Source: Halocatena marina
GTDB taxonomy: Archaea > Halobacteriota > Halobacteria > Halobacteriales > Haloarculaceae
DNA: 64,000 nt
Direction: 5' to 3'
NCBI RefSeq assembly: GCF_025913575.1
Contig: NZ_CP109785.1
Span: 1,240,001-1,304,000, forward strand
Below the pieces are notes generated by a model. It had not been told where the DNA came from and ran no database searches. It saw only the letters and a list, made by a program, of their open reading frames with translations. Of this stretch, positions 54,397-63,726 are shown piece after piece (position 1 is the stretch's first letter; the number at the start of each line of letters is the position of its first letter). The position numbers and the translations under genes are program-made.

Positions 54397-55761
54397 CTAC
54401 TCATCATCCTCGAACTGATAGAAGACCTCTGATTGTGCCACGGAGCTGGACTTGTACAGCGCCCAGAACGTGAGAAGGCCAACGTCCTGCTGTTCGGCCC
54501 AGTCGACGACGGCCTGAGCCGTATCAGTTGTGAATCCGGATTCACCGACGTTCGGTGTGATCCCAAGCATTTCCCAGCGCTCCTGAACTGATTTATTCGG
54601 GTAAATCTGGCCGAGCCACTCGACAGTGCCTTCACCCGCAGAACGGATGATATCGGCTGTCGTCGGGTTGAAGTTCATAGTCATTATGTTTACGTACTCG
54701 AGGTCGACGCCTGCATCGACAGCATCGCTGACCATGTCTCTGGCAGGCGAGTAGTTCCGGTTCTCGATACCGTTTCGGCCAGCCGGAACAGTGTAGGAAA
54801 CCTTGATCTCCGGACGCTCCGCTTGGAGCATTGCGAGAGCTTCGTTCCGAATCTGGTAGACGCTAGCGGGTCGTCCGTTTTGTGCGTTCTCGTCGTCAAT
54901 ATCGATGTGCGTGACGCCAAGCGTATCGATGATCTCCTCGTAACCCTGTTTCGCCTCGGCTGCGGTGCTCGCATCACGGGCGACGGTCCGTCCGTGCCAG
55001 CCACCGATGGCGACCCACACGTCGATCCCCTGATTCTGTAGCGTCTGGATCTCGTCTGTGAAATCAGTGAGTGGACGCTGGCCGGCCGAGGTGAGCCAGC
55101 CAGGATTCACACCATCCCCGGACGTTGCATCCCCAACGAACGAGGCGATCACGCGGTCGGTGCTCGCGGCTTGTGTGTTTCCGACGAGATCGCCCCACGT
55201 CCCCTCATACGGTGCGAATACGTCGTCTTCTTTGGCACTACCACCGGTGCCGACGGAAACGGTCGTAGCACCGGTCGCAGTCGCGCCTGCGTCGTCGGTG
55301 ACGGTGAGCGTCGCTGTGTAGTCCCCGACAGTAGCGTAGGTATGGGTGGCCGTCCGGCCCGTCGCTGTTGTCTCGTCACCGAACGCCCACTCGTAAGACT
55401 GGAGCGTTCCATCAGCGTCCGACGAACTCGATGCGTCGAATGTCACTTGTTGACCTGGTTCGGGCGAGGAGGGAGAAAGGGTGAATGCTGCGGTCGGTGA
55501 CTCGTTGCCTCCACCGCTCCCACAATCGCCGATCTTCACCCAGACGCTATCGCTTTCTTCCGGTTCGTTGGCCTGTGTCCACCACTGCGCTTCCCAGAGT
55601 GCGTCGTTGTACACAACCTGTTCGCCCTCCGTGTAGGCGACGTCCGATTGCCACTGCGTGATTCCGCTGCAGTCTGCTGCCGCTGCGAATCCACTCGTTC
55701 CGAGTGTCAATGCTGGAAGTGTCGATGCCTTGCGTAGTATGCTGCGTCGTGTGAATCTCAT
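54397..55761 (-). CDS. Secreted GH18 chitinase with CBM5/12 and PKD domains (third in tandem)
   Basis: 454 residues from ATG 55761. A Tat signal (TRRSILRKA...) runs to about residue 30. A CBM5/12 chitin-binding domain follows at 31-76 (YTEGEQVVYNDALWEAQWW), then a Gly/Ser linker, a PKD domain at 85-165 (SYEWAFGDETTATG ... VTDDAGA), and a GH18 barrel at 178-450. The barrel has the catalytic run THIDIDDE (D-x-D-x-E, the last residue being the acid). The substrate is probably chitin or chitooligosaccharides. The start at 55761 matches the paralogues; 55800 is an in-frame alternative. Its leader plus CBM is nearly identical to that of the gene at 57635-59377. Confidence 0.9.
   Translation of the reverse strand: MRFTRRSILRKASTLPALTLGTSGFAAAADCSGITQWQSDVAYTEGEQVVYNDALWEAQWWTQANEPEESDSVWVKIGDCGSGGGNESPTAAFTLSPSSPEPGQQVTFDASSSSDADGTLQSYEWAFGDETTATGRTATHTYATVGDYTATLTVTDDAGATATGATTVSVGTGGSAKEDDVFAPYEGTWGDLVGNTQAASTDRVIASFVGDATSGDGVNPGWLTSAGQRPLTDFTDEIQTLQNQGIDVWVAIGGWHGRTVARDASTAAEAKQGYEEIIDTLGVTHIDIDDENAQNGRPASVYQIRNEALAMLQAERPEIKVSYTVPAGRNGIENRNYSPARDMVSDAVDAGVDLEYVNIMTMNFNPTTADIIRSAGEGTVEWLGQIYPNKSVQERWEMLGITPNVGESGFTTDTAQAVVDWAEQQDVGLLTFWALYKSSSVAQSEVFYQFEDDE
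55521..55761 (-). repeat. Leader/CBM block shared with 59137-59377
   Basis: The 241 bases encoding signal peptide and CBM5/12 in this gene correspond base by base, without any indel that I can see and with few differences, to 59137-59377. A shorter part (57345-57436, signal peptide) is shared with the middle gene. Such similarity between genes whose other parts differ points to recent duplication or gene conversion. Confidence 0.8.
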
Positions 55762-56002
55762 CGCTTTTAGTTTCTTCTCTTCGTTTTCTATTTTCTCCAC
55801 ATTCTTCGTCCCTGACTACTTCGGCTCTCTTCGGGGGTGGAATACCCAACTGATCCGGTGGCAGAGACTGTGTGGGAAGCCTGTCGGAGCAATTCGTGGA
55901 CAGCCCGACTATCGCCGGGAACGGCTTCATTGAATTTCTCATCGCCCCATAGTAGCTTCCTCTGTTGCTCTGATTGTATTTCTCCAAACGCTCAACTCTA
56001 CT

Positions 56003-57436
56003 CTACTGTACTTGGTTGTAGATGTGCGAGAACTCGTAGGGGTCCTGTGAGATTCCACTACAGGTGGCAGATACGGAACCGTCCGGACAGCCGCCGTTGT
56101 CCCGATCGAGGGACCAGAGCGATACAAACCCGATGCCCTTGTTCTGGGCGAACGAAGCGACTTCCTGTGCGTCCGCCAGCTCGTGGGTCCCTCCGACATT
56201 ATTGACACCAATCATCGGCGTAATTCCGATCATGCCCCAGATCTCGGACGATGATTTGTTCGGAAAGATAGACGTTAGATCTGAGTGAGTCCCGGTAGCT
56301 GAGTCTTTGATCGTGCTCGCATTTGGCGGGACCCAACCGTAGTTCATTGTCATGATATTGATTGTTTCGAGATCGACTCCGTGGCTCTTTGCGTTTTCGA
56401 CGACATACTGGCCGTGACTGGTGAGTCCAGTTGTCTGACATCGTAAGGTGTAGGAGACGTGTACTGTGTTTTCGGCTTGAAGTTCAGCTAACGCCTGATT
56501 GCGCCGATCGACCGCTGCTTCGTCGGCTGATTCGATGTCGAAATCGAGATGAGTTACGCCGTAGGTGTCGATGACCCTCTGGTACTCACGTTTGATCTTC
56601 GCGATGTCAGTCGTGTCCTGGGCGATCATCGTCCCGACTGCACCGCCGAAAGAAACGATGACGCTGCCACCCTGATCTTGATAGGCCTGAATCTCCGACA
56701 CCAATCCAGCCTCCCCAACGAGCATATCTGCTGCACCGTCCCATGCAGCGTTGCCGTTACCGTCAGAGAGGACGAACGCTGCCGCAACAGCGTCGTTGCC
56801 AGCTTGTTGATAGTGATCGATTAGGTTGGTCTCTGGATTCGTCGTCATGTGATCGAACGGTGCGAACATCGAATCACCAGTAGTGCCGCCACCGTCAGCC
56901 TGAACGGTGATTGTGGTGGAACTCGCTGCGGTTGCGCCTGCGTCGTCCGTGACAGTGAGCGTCACCAGATAGTCGCCAGCGGTGGTGTAGGTGTGGGTGG
57001 CCGTCTGTTCGGTGGCGTCGGTAGTGCCGTCGCTGGTGAAATCCCATTCGTAGCTGTTGATCGAGCCGTCGGCATCAGAGGAGCCTGATGCGTCGAATGA
57101 TACCTGTTGCTCCGGTGCTGGTGTTGCTGGTGAGGTAGTAAACGATGCAGTTGGGGCTTCATTATCTCCACCTCCACTGCCACAGTCGCCGACGTAGTTC
57201 CAGTAGGCGCTGTCCCGAGACGGTTCTGCGTTTCGGGACTCAAGTTCGGCCTCCCAGAGCACTTCGATTCCATTCTGATCTGAGTGGTGGACTCGATCAC
57301 CTACGGCATAGAGCGTCGCGGCATCCCATGTCGGGGACGAACTACAGTCCGCTGCCGCTGCGAATCCACTCGCTCCGAGTGTCAGTGCTGGAAGTGTCGA
57401 TGCCTTGCGTAGTATGCTGCGTCGTGTGAGCTTCAT
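56003..57436 (-). CDS. Secreted GH18 chitinase with CBM and PKD domains (second in tandem)
   Basis: 477 residues. It shares the Tat signal with its neighbours. The CBM (ATLYAVGDRVHHSDQNGIEVLWEAE, quoted in part) is clearly divergent from theirs. The PKD domain (SYEWDFTSDGTTDATEQTA region) is nearly identical to that of the next gene. In the GH18 barrel the catalytic run is THLDFDIESAD. Like the third gene, its barrel belongs to the THxDxDxE type and not the DGxDxDWE type. The end contains a Cys pair (CPDGSVSATC). Secreted, probably via Tat in folded form. Leftward, 241 bases from the third gene. Confidence 0.9.
   Translation of the reverse strand: MKLTRRSILRKASTLPALTLGASGFAAAADCSSSPTWDAATLYAVGDRVHHSDQNGIEVLWEAELESRNAEPSRDSAYWNYVGDCGSGGGDNEAPTASFTTSPATPAPEQQVSFDASGSSDADGSINSYEWDFTSDGTTDATEQTATHTYTTAGDYLVTLTVTDDAGATAASSTTITVQADGGGTTGDSMFAPFDHMTTNPETNLIDHYQQAGNDAVAAAFVLSDGNGNAAWDGAADMLVGEAGLVSEIQAYQDQGGSVIVSFGGAVGTMIAQDTTDIAKIKREYQRVIDTYGVTHLDFDIESADEAAVDRRNQALAELQAENTVHVSYTLRCQTTGLTSHGQYVVENAKSHGVDLETINIMTMNYGWVPPNASTIKDSATGTHSDLTSIFPNKSSSEIWGMIGITPMIGVNNVGGTHELADAQEVASFAQNKGIGFVSLWSLDRDNGGCPDGSVSATCSGISQDPYEFSHIYNQVQ
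56931..57192 (-). repeat. PKD block shared with 58887-59148
   Basis: 262 bases encoding the PKD domain and linker correspond, again without visible indels, to 58887-59148 of the first gene. In the third gene the same domain is clearly diverged. The block overlaps the CBM block of the first gene by about 12 bases only, so the recombination ends fall between domains. Confidence 0.8.
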
Positions 57437-57634
57437 TGATGTGTTGTATTCGTATTCGCTGTTTGCTGAGCGATGCTGCTGCGAAACAGCACCGGTGGAT
57501 GATCTAGATACCCGCCAGTTCTCTCACGATTCGATCGTTCTTGCCCGCTCAGTGTGTCTATCGAATTTCCATCCCATCTCGACCTCTGATTTCGATCGGC
57601 ACGCGTGGAGTGATTTTCTGTCGCGCGTCACCGA

Positions 57635-59377
57635 TCACAGCAGTGTGTTGTTGAGCCTCGTCAGTAGGGTGTGATCGACCGTATCGTGTGAGAGTGCCCA
57701 GATCATCGTGCCGCCGTAGTTGCTGTCCGAGAGCCATGTCATCTTCTCCTCGATCGTTTGGGGTGTCTCGTGACTGAGCACGAGAGACTGATCCGTGTTG
57801 TAACTCCACGCGCTAACGGCAGTGTCGTCGTACATGGTCTCCCACCCTGGCTGTGAGAGATCAACCTGACTCGTTGCGCGCTCTCCACCAGATGTTGCGA
57901 TGTCCCAGTAGTCGTAGATACCGCTCGTTTCCGTGTCCGGGGGGAACGACCCGCTCCCAGTTCCACTAAACGGTTGGTACAGTCCGTCGTTGGTGCTATT
58001 CCCCGAGCCGTCTGGAGCTTGGACGCTAGCAAAGCTTCGGCCGTAGAACGGCGTGGCCATGTTGAGTTGAGATGGATCCCAGCCGTTGTCGACGTAGTAC
58101 TGTAAACCAGACTCGATGTTCCAATCCGCAGCGTTCTCGTTCGGATTGTTCGGGTTCTGGTGCAGTGGTGACTGATGGGCCGAATAGTCGTCCCATGCGC
58201 CCGCGTAATCGAACGTCATGATGGAGGCAAAATCGAGCAGGTTCGAGAGCTGCCCGTGTTCGAGTCCGTCGTTCCCCTCGTGGATCCCCTCAGCAGTCAA
58301 AGGATCTGCCGTCAGGGCCACACTGAGATGATAGTCTTTTCCATCGTCTGCACCGGCCGCATCTAGCGCAGAGCGACACTCTTCGAGCAAGAGCGTAAAG
58401 CGGTGCTGATCACCAGCTCTCACTGTATTGCCTGATTTGCCACCTCCCCCAGGGTACTCCCAATCGATATCGACTCCGTCGACACCGGCCTCTCGGATGA
58501 TGCGAACGCACTCATCAGCGAACGTTTTGCGGCTCGATTGGGTGTTTGCGGCGTCAGAGAAGTTCCCCGAATCGTTCCATCCACCGATTGAGATGAGACA
58601 CGTGACGTCCGTGTTTGAGGCGATGTCTCCAAAGGATGTCACGTCATGGTAGGACTGTGGAAACAAGAATCGCTGAGCGTAGGTATCGCCCAATCCCGAG
58701 ATGCTCCCATCTGATTCGGGTTTCATGAACGCATACTGCAGGTGGGTGACCTTGTCTGTTGGAATATCCGCCGGTACGTAGTCACGCGCGTATTGTGCCC
58801 ACTGCATCCAGTAGCCCACGACCCGGTTACTAGTTGTCCCCCCACCGCCGTCGGTCTGCACGGAGACCGTGGCTGAGTTCGATGCAGTTGCGCCTGCATC
58901 GTCCGTGACAGTGAGCGTCACCAGATAGTCGCCGGCAGTGGTGTAGGTGTGGGTGGCCGTCTGTCCGGTGGTGTCGGTAGTGCCGTCACTGGTGAAATCC
59001 CATTCGTAGCTGTTGACCAAGCCGTCGGCATCAGAGGAGCCTGATGCGTCGAATGATACCTGTTGCTCCGGTGCTGGTGATGCTGGCGAGGTAGTGAACG
59101 ATGCAGTTGGGGCTTCATTATCTCCACCTCCACTGCCACAATCGCCGATCTTCACCCAAACACTATCACTGGTGTCCGGTTCGTTGGCCTGTGTCCACCA
59201 CTGCGCTTCCCAGAGTGCGTCGTTGTACACAACCTGTTCGCCCTCCGTGTAGGCGACGTCTGACTGCCACTGCGTGATTCCGCTGCAGTCTGCTGCCGCT
59301 GCGAATCCACTCGTTCCGAGTGTCAATGCTGGAAGTGTCGATGCCTTGCGTAGTATGCTGCGTCGTGTGAGCTTCAT
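57635..59377 (-). CDS. Secreted GH18 chitinase with CBM5/12 and PKD domains (first in tandem)
   Basis: 580 residues, the longest of the three. Tat signal, CBM5/12 (31-76), Gly/Ser linker, PKD domain (88-170), then a GH18 barrel of a different subtype with canonical VDGVDIDWEYPGGGG and the GWNDSGNFSDAA and TFDYAGAW segments of processive ChiA-like chitinases. The two other barrels have another sequence type, so the set may combine different cleavage modes. Haloferax mediterranei is known to carry a comparable cluster of GH18 genes. The promoter region is unusual, see 59529-59580. Confidence 0.92.
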   Translation of the reverse strand: MKLTRRSILRKASTLPALTLGTSGFAAAADCSGITQWQSDVAYTEGEQVVYNDALWEAQWWTQANEPDTSDSVWVKIGDCGSGGGDNEAPTASFTTSPASPAPEQQVSFDASGSSDADGLVNSYEWDFTSDGTTDTTGQTATHTYTTAGDYLVTLTVTDDAGATASNSATVSVQTDGGGGTTSNRVVGYWMQWAQYARDYVPADIPTDKVTHLQYAFMKPESDGSISGLGDTYAQRFLFPQSYHDVTSFGDIASNTDVTCLISIGGWNDSGNFSDAANTQSSRKTFADECVRIIREAGVDGVDIDWEYPGGGGKSGNTVRAGDQHRFTLLLEECRSALDAAGADDGKDYHLSVALTADPLTAEGIHEGNDGLEHGQLSNLLDFASIMTFDYAGAWDDYSAHQSPLHQNPNNPNENAADWNIESGLQYYVDNGWDPSQLNMATPFYGRSFASVQAPDGSGNSTNDGLYQPFSGTGSGSFPPDTETSGIYDYWDIATSGGERATSQVDLSQPGWETMYDDTAVSAWSYNTDQSLVLSHETPQTIEEKMTWLSDSNYGGTMIWALSHDTVDHTLLTRLNNTLL

Positions 59378-59982
59378 TGTGTTTTGTTTGTCTGTCGTCG
59401 GGCACTGATCTCTGTTAGTGCGTGCCTCATACGTCGTCTCTCGACTGCTGATAGCGGTTGCTACGGCTGACCGCTATTGATGGCGGTGGTTGTCGTTTCA
59501 CTACGACTTTTGCTGAATTGCGTACGATACTCTCTCTTCTAGAGAGTTACTCTAATACAATATATTACCACCATATAATAATTTCTGAAGTTTATAGACT
59601 ATTTTCTAAGAGGCAGTTTTAGGAACAAAACTCAACGCACCGATATCGTCGTGGATCGTACCCCCATCAATAATTTCCGTGTCGTTCCACCAGTGGTGCG
59701 GGGAGTAGATCGAATCTCTCTGGTCGTCGTTGATTCGATTACTGTCAGTAACCATTATTTACATGTGGTAGTTAGTATGAATATGATGCAGATTTCAATG
59801 TCAGATACAACAGACAGAGAGGTTGCAGACGGAGCGTATCTAACTGATGAGATGGATGGTGGTAAAATGACAACGGCAGGTTGACAGCGGCAGCACGTCT
59901 GTGTGCTGGTTAGCAGCCAGACGTATCGAGTCTGGCGACACAGCCAGTGGCTTGCGACGGACAACTATTGGAACGTGTGAAT
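59378..59982. other. Long leader and promoter region of the chitinase genes
   Basis: 605 bases. No TATA-like box lies near the chitinase start; the nearest are at 59560-59580. A short plus-strand acidic frame at 59777-59884 (MMQISMSDTTDREVADG...) may be chance. Confidence 0.45.
59529..59580 (-). promoter_or_regulatory. Candidate chitinase promoter with operator-like inverted repeat
   Basis: On the minus strand AT-rich TATA-like sequence (59560-59580) is followed by an inverted repeat ACTCTCT-5-AGAGAGT (59529-59547). Transcription from here would leave an untranslated leader of roughly 160 bases before the chitinase start, unusual for haloarchaea, where leaders are often absent. The repeat sits where a repressor would act. 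Confidence 0.4.
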
Positions 59983-61914
59983 TCAGCTCGGTGGGTACGT
60001 CTCCTGATCGAGGATAACTTTCTCATCATTGGCGATGACAACTGTATCCGGATTGCTATTGTTGAGAACTGCGCCGGTAAATCCGGTGTAGACGGTTGTG
60101 TGGGTGTCTTCGCCGCTTCCATTTCGGACAGTGATTGTCGCATCCGGCCCGAGAGCAATGTCGCTGAATGTGTAGTTCTGTCCATGTCCTCCTTCGAAGC
60201 TGAGAATGAACTCCGAAAGATCGATTTCTGTATCACCAGTGTTCTGTAGTGTGATGAACTCTCCGTTGAGATTCTCTCCGTCACTTCCTGGTGCGTTTGC
60301 TTGAATTTCAGTGATTTCGATGGCTTCCCCTTCGGGTCGTTCGGAAATCAGTTGCGCCCCCGGATTTCCGGCTTCAGTCATAAAGGACGCAAGGGTGTTC
60401 ACCGGGGCATTTGGATACGTGACAGCAGAGACAACGCGGTAGTCGGTCTGCCACTGCTCTGGTGTGAGCGTACAGCGCACGTATCCTCGATTGTTGTTGA
60501 AGAACCGACGATGCGGCTCGTTTGGAGTACCACCATAGTCGGTTATCCCGGAGCCGTCCCCAGAGGAGCTGATTGAGGTGCCAACGTACTCGGTACCGAC
60601 GATTTCTGAGTCAGGATTCGAGAAGTCGGCTTTGATATTATACACGTAGTTCCGGTGGACATCGCCGGTGATCACGATGGGATTCAGATCTGACTGTTGG
60701 GCCATGAAATCACGAACAGTGTCTCGATCGGCTCGATAGCCATCCCATTTATCTCCAGCTCCGAAATTCTCAACGTCCGGGTCGGGATTTTCATCCGTTG
60801 CCGAGAACGGGACCTGTTGTGCCAGGACATTCCATTGAGACTCGGAACGAGCGAGTCCATCAATCAACCAGTCCTCTTGAACATTTCCAAGAAGTGTCCG
60901 ATTTGGATCGCTCGCTTCCTCAGTGGATGACGTTTGATCGGAGCGGTACTGGCGAGTGTCAAGGACATTGAATTCGACGAGATCTCCGAACGTGAATCGC
61001 CGATAGAGTGGGAGATCGGGTCCCGTCGGCATTCTCGAAGGACGTAGCGGCATGTGTTCGAAGTACGCTTGGTAGGCGTTTGCACGCCGCTCTAGAAAAT
61101 GCTCTGGTGGAACGTCGTTCTCTGAAACCTCATCAGCGTAGTTGTTTTCGACTTCGTGATCGTCCCACGTGACGAGCCACGGGAACGCGGCGTGAGCATC
61201 TTGAAGGTTTTCATCGGTCTTATAGAGCGCGTGGCGGAGACGATACTGTTCGAGTGTATTGGTCTCTGTATTGAATCGACGAGGAATCTCTGTGCTGCGC
61301 TCGCCAGTGCTCGGTGAAATCGGATACTCGTAGATGTAGTCTCCGAGATGAATCACCAGATCGAGGTCGTCTGCTGCCATGTGCTCATAGGCAGTGTAGT
61401 AGCCGGACGGCCACGACTGACACGACGCGAATGCGAAACTAAAACTATCTGGACTCGTTTCAGGTGCGGGTGCAGTCTTCGTTTGTCCGATAGGGCTGTA
61501 TTTATTTCCGGCTTGGAATTGATAGTAATACTCTGTGTTATCTTCGAGTCCTTCAACGTCGACGTGGACCGAATGCGCCCATTGTGGGGTGGCGAACGTC
61601 ACTCCACGCGTGACGACATTGTTCATCCCCTCGTCGGTAGCGATCTCATAGAGTACCGGTACAGGGAGATCGGGCATCCCTCCATTGGGTTCGAGCGGTT
61701 CTGGCGCGAGTCGAGTCCAGAGGACGACTGAATCAGGGAGCGGATCTCCCGAGGCGATTCCCAGTGTAAACGGGTCATCACTAAACCGCTTTGGTGCCCG
61801 ATTAGCTGCTTTCGCTCGGTCACTGAGTGCGATCCCAGAAGCGCCGAGTGTGGCCATTCCACCGAGTGCACGGAGGAAGGTGCGTCGTTTCGTAGTTGGC
61901 AGATCTGTTGTCAT
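59983..61914 (-). CDS. Secreted PhoD-like phosphatase with C-terminal lamin-tail domain
   Basis: 643 residues. A Tat signal (TTKRRTFLRALGG) is followed by an N-terminal Fn3-like domain (LGIASGDPLPDSVVLWTRL, typical of PhoD) and the calcineurin-like metal core: FASCQSWPSGYY, VIHLGDYIYEYP, VTWDDHEVENNY and VITGDVHRNYVY. From about residue 540 a lamin-tail domain follows (ITEIQANAPGSD ... GEFITLQNTGDTEIDLSEF). PhoD enzymes release phosphate from esters and diesters outside the cell. Lamin-tail domains often accompany secreted hydrolases and nucleases; here it may help anchor or bind substrate. Confidence 0.9.
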   Translation of the reverse strand: MTTDLPTTKRRTFLRALGGMATLGASGIALSDRAKAANRAPKRFSDDPFTLGIASGDPLPDSVVLWTRLAPEPLEPNGGMPDLPVPVLYEIATDEGMNNVVTRGVTFATPQWAHSVHVDVEGLEDNTEYYYQFQAGNKYSPIGQTKTAPAPETSPDSFSFAFASCQSWPSGYYTAYEHMAADDLDLVIHLGDYIYEYPISPSTGERSTEIPRRFNTETNTLEQYRLRHALYKTDENLQDAHAAFPWLVTWDDHEVENNYADEVSENDVPPEHFLERRANAYQAYFEHMPLRPSRMPTGPDLPLYRRFTFGDLVEFNVLDTRQYRSDQTSSTEEASDPNRTLLGNVQEDWLIDGLARSESQWNVLAQQVPFSATDENPDPDVENFGAGDKWDGYRADRDTVRDFMAQQSDLNPIVITGDVHRNYVYNIKADFSNPDSEIVGTEYVGTSISSSGDGSGITDYGGTPNEPHRRFFNNNRGYVRCTLTPEQWQTDYRVVSAVTYPNAPVNTLASFMTEAGNPGAQLISERPEGEAIEITEIQANAPGSDGENLNGEFITLQNTGDTEIDLSEFILSFEGGHGQNYTFSDIALGPDATITVRNGSGEDTHTTVYTGFTGAVLNNSNPDTVVIANDEKVILDQETYPPS

Positions 61915-62484
61915 GCTGTTTGCTTCACTAGTTGACTGGGCGCTAACAACATAATTTCATCCTCTGTAGAATATATTAGTTAATGTATTGCATTTAGATT
62001 GATATACTGGATCTGGATGATTGGTTTTTATACTTCTGTGACGAAAGGGGAATAATCACTCCGAGAGAAACAGGCAGATCAATGGTATCGGATCAGATCA
62101 AATCAATTAGTTATTCGTCTGCGTTCGAAAAATGATGCGTACATAACACAGCCCGTGATTGACGTGGGAGCACGCTCGAAACACCATCCGGTCAAGTCCC
62201 ATTCTGGTGGATGCGGATACACACTCATCTGATTCTTCGTCGGCTGTGTGTCTCCTACGGTCGGCTTTCGATTGGTCATCAGCGTCGGTAGGGTGAATCA
62301 ATAATTCCTTGCTCAAGGTCGTTTCTTCGTGCGGTATGCTATGTCCAGTCAGGAGTAATCTCTCTATTACAAAGTTGCATCCCGGACAACACATTGCGTT
62401 ACCAGGAGAGGTCGTACCGAGAGTAATTCACGAGCGAACAGCGAGTGATCGCGGCCAAATCCGGAAAAATAAGGGTTACCACTC
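61915..62484. other. Divergent gap, no supported gene
   Basis: 570 bases. A minus-strand frame at 62107-62394 (95 codons, starting MCCPGCNF) is open, but I see no domain, and it is rich in rare-type codons. The region near 61950-62040 is AT-rich and probably holds the phosphatase promoter. Confidence 0.4.
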
Positions 62485-63726
62485 ATGAATGGTGTTCTTG
62501 TCCTCGACAGCAATGGGCAGTCGGCCCTCAGTATCGTTCGGTCGCTTGGCAGACACGGCGTCCGTGTCACTGCCGGAGCGGATCGGCGGTTTGCGCTCGG
62601 GCCGATGTCGAAGTATGCGACGGACGTGTACATCCACCCAGACCCGGATGACGACTGTTATGCCTTTATCGACCATCTCCGAGCGTACTTGGCTGATAAT
62701 GACTACTTCGCAGTCGTTCCGGTCACGGACAAAACGACGGCGCTATTGTCTCGGCATAAAGCCGAACTCGAACGAACGGGCACAATTGTTGCCGCCGAGG
62801 ACTGGGAGACGTTCTCGCTTGTGTATAACAAGGCGAACACGTTCGATCTTGCTGCGGAGCTCGATGTTCCGACCCCCACGACATTCACGCTGGAGTCGCC
62901 GGCTAAGATCGATCACATTAGGGATGATCTGACGTATCCTGCGGTGATTAAATCACGGAGCAAGAGCATATGGACTGCAAATGGGACCCACAAGCTGAGT
63001 CGCGTCGGTGAGTCCCATTACGTCCGCTCGCCGGATGAACTTCTATCGACCTACAAGACACTCCACGCATCGAACGACGCGTTTGAGGAGAATCCACCGA
63101 TAGTTCAAGAATATGTCCCTGGGGAGACTCAGACGACTGTTGTCTTGGCTGACGAGGGCGAAATCCTTGCACATTTCCAGGAACGACGGCTGCGGACTGA
63201 TCCGCCAAGCGGGGGGAACTCGACGCTTCTCGATGGAGTCCAGAACCAGCGAATGTACGGATATGCACAATCACTAATTGAGTTACTGGGATGGACCGGG
63301 CCAGCACAGGTCGAGTTCATGAAACAACCTGATGGCGAATTCCAGCTCATTGAAATAAATGGTCGCTACTGGGGATCGCTCCCACTCGCGATGAACAGCG
63401 GCGTTGACTTCCCGTGGCTTCACTACCGACTGTTGCGTGGCGAGCGCCCAGAGCCGGTGGAAAGCTATCGAACGGATATTGTTCAGCGTCGCCTGCTGTA
63501 CGGGGATCTTAACTGGCTCCATCACCGGCTCGTGGAAGGTGACTTTCGTGCGTTCGGGCCATTTTTCCGGTCATTTATTGGCCCAAAGCACACGTTCGTT
63601 TCCATTGATGACCCGCAACCTACCGCTGTCGCGCTCTTGCAAGCAGTCGAGCTTGGAGCTGGACAACTGATCGATACACTTCGACTGAAGACACGAATAC
63701 GGCGGAACCTAATAAATCCGACGTGA
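62485..63726 (+). CDS. ATP-grasp carboxylate-amine ligase family protein
   Basis: 413 residues. An N-terminal Rossmann-like domain (GVLVLDSNGQSALSIVRSL) precedes an ATP-grasp with YPAVIKSRSKS (ATP Lys), PIVQEYVPGETQTTVV, and the metal-binding end FQLIEINGRYWGSLPLAMN (Glu-x-Asn). Proteins of this type join a carboxylate to an amine or other nucleophile through an acyl-phosphate; those in haloarchaea are often near cell-surface or polysaccharide genes, but the substrate is not known. The C-terminal ~100 residues have no recognisable motif. It is divergent from the phosphatase gene. Confidence 0.85.
   Translation: MNGVLVLDSNGQSALSIVRSLGRHGVRVTAGADRRFALGPMSKYATDVYIHPDPDDDCYAFIDHLRAYLADNDYFAVVPVTDKTTALLSRHKAELERTGTIVAAEDWETFSLVYNKANTFDLAAELDVPTPTTFTLESPAKIDHIRDDLTYPAVIKSRSKSIWTANGTHKLSRVGESHYVRSPDELLSTYKTLHASNDAFEENPPIVQEYVPGETQTTVVLADEGEILAHFQERRLRTDPPSGGNSTLLDGVQNQRMYGYAQSLIELLGWTGPAQVEFMKQPDGEFQLIEINGRYWGSLPLAMNSGVDFPWLHYRLLRGERPEPVESYRTDIVQRRLLYGDLNWLHHRLVEGDFRAFGPFFRSFIGPKHTFVSIDDPQPTAVALLQAVELGAGQLIDTLRLKTRIRRNLINPT

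Noticed and set aside
59651..59884. 77-codon plus-strand frame upstream of the chitinases
   Set aside because: It lies in the probable leader/promoter region, and only the last ~35 codons look at all protein-like.
62107..62394. 95-codon frame starting MCCPGCNF
   Set aside because: The Cys-rich start is attractive, but the rest has no domain and unconvincing codon use.
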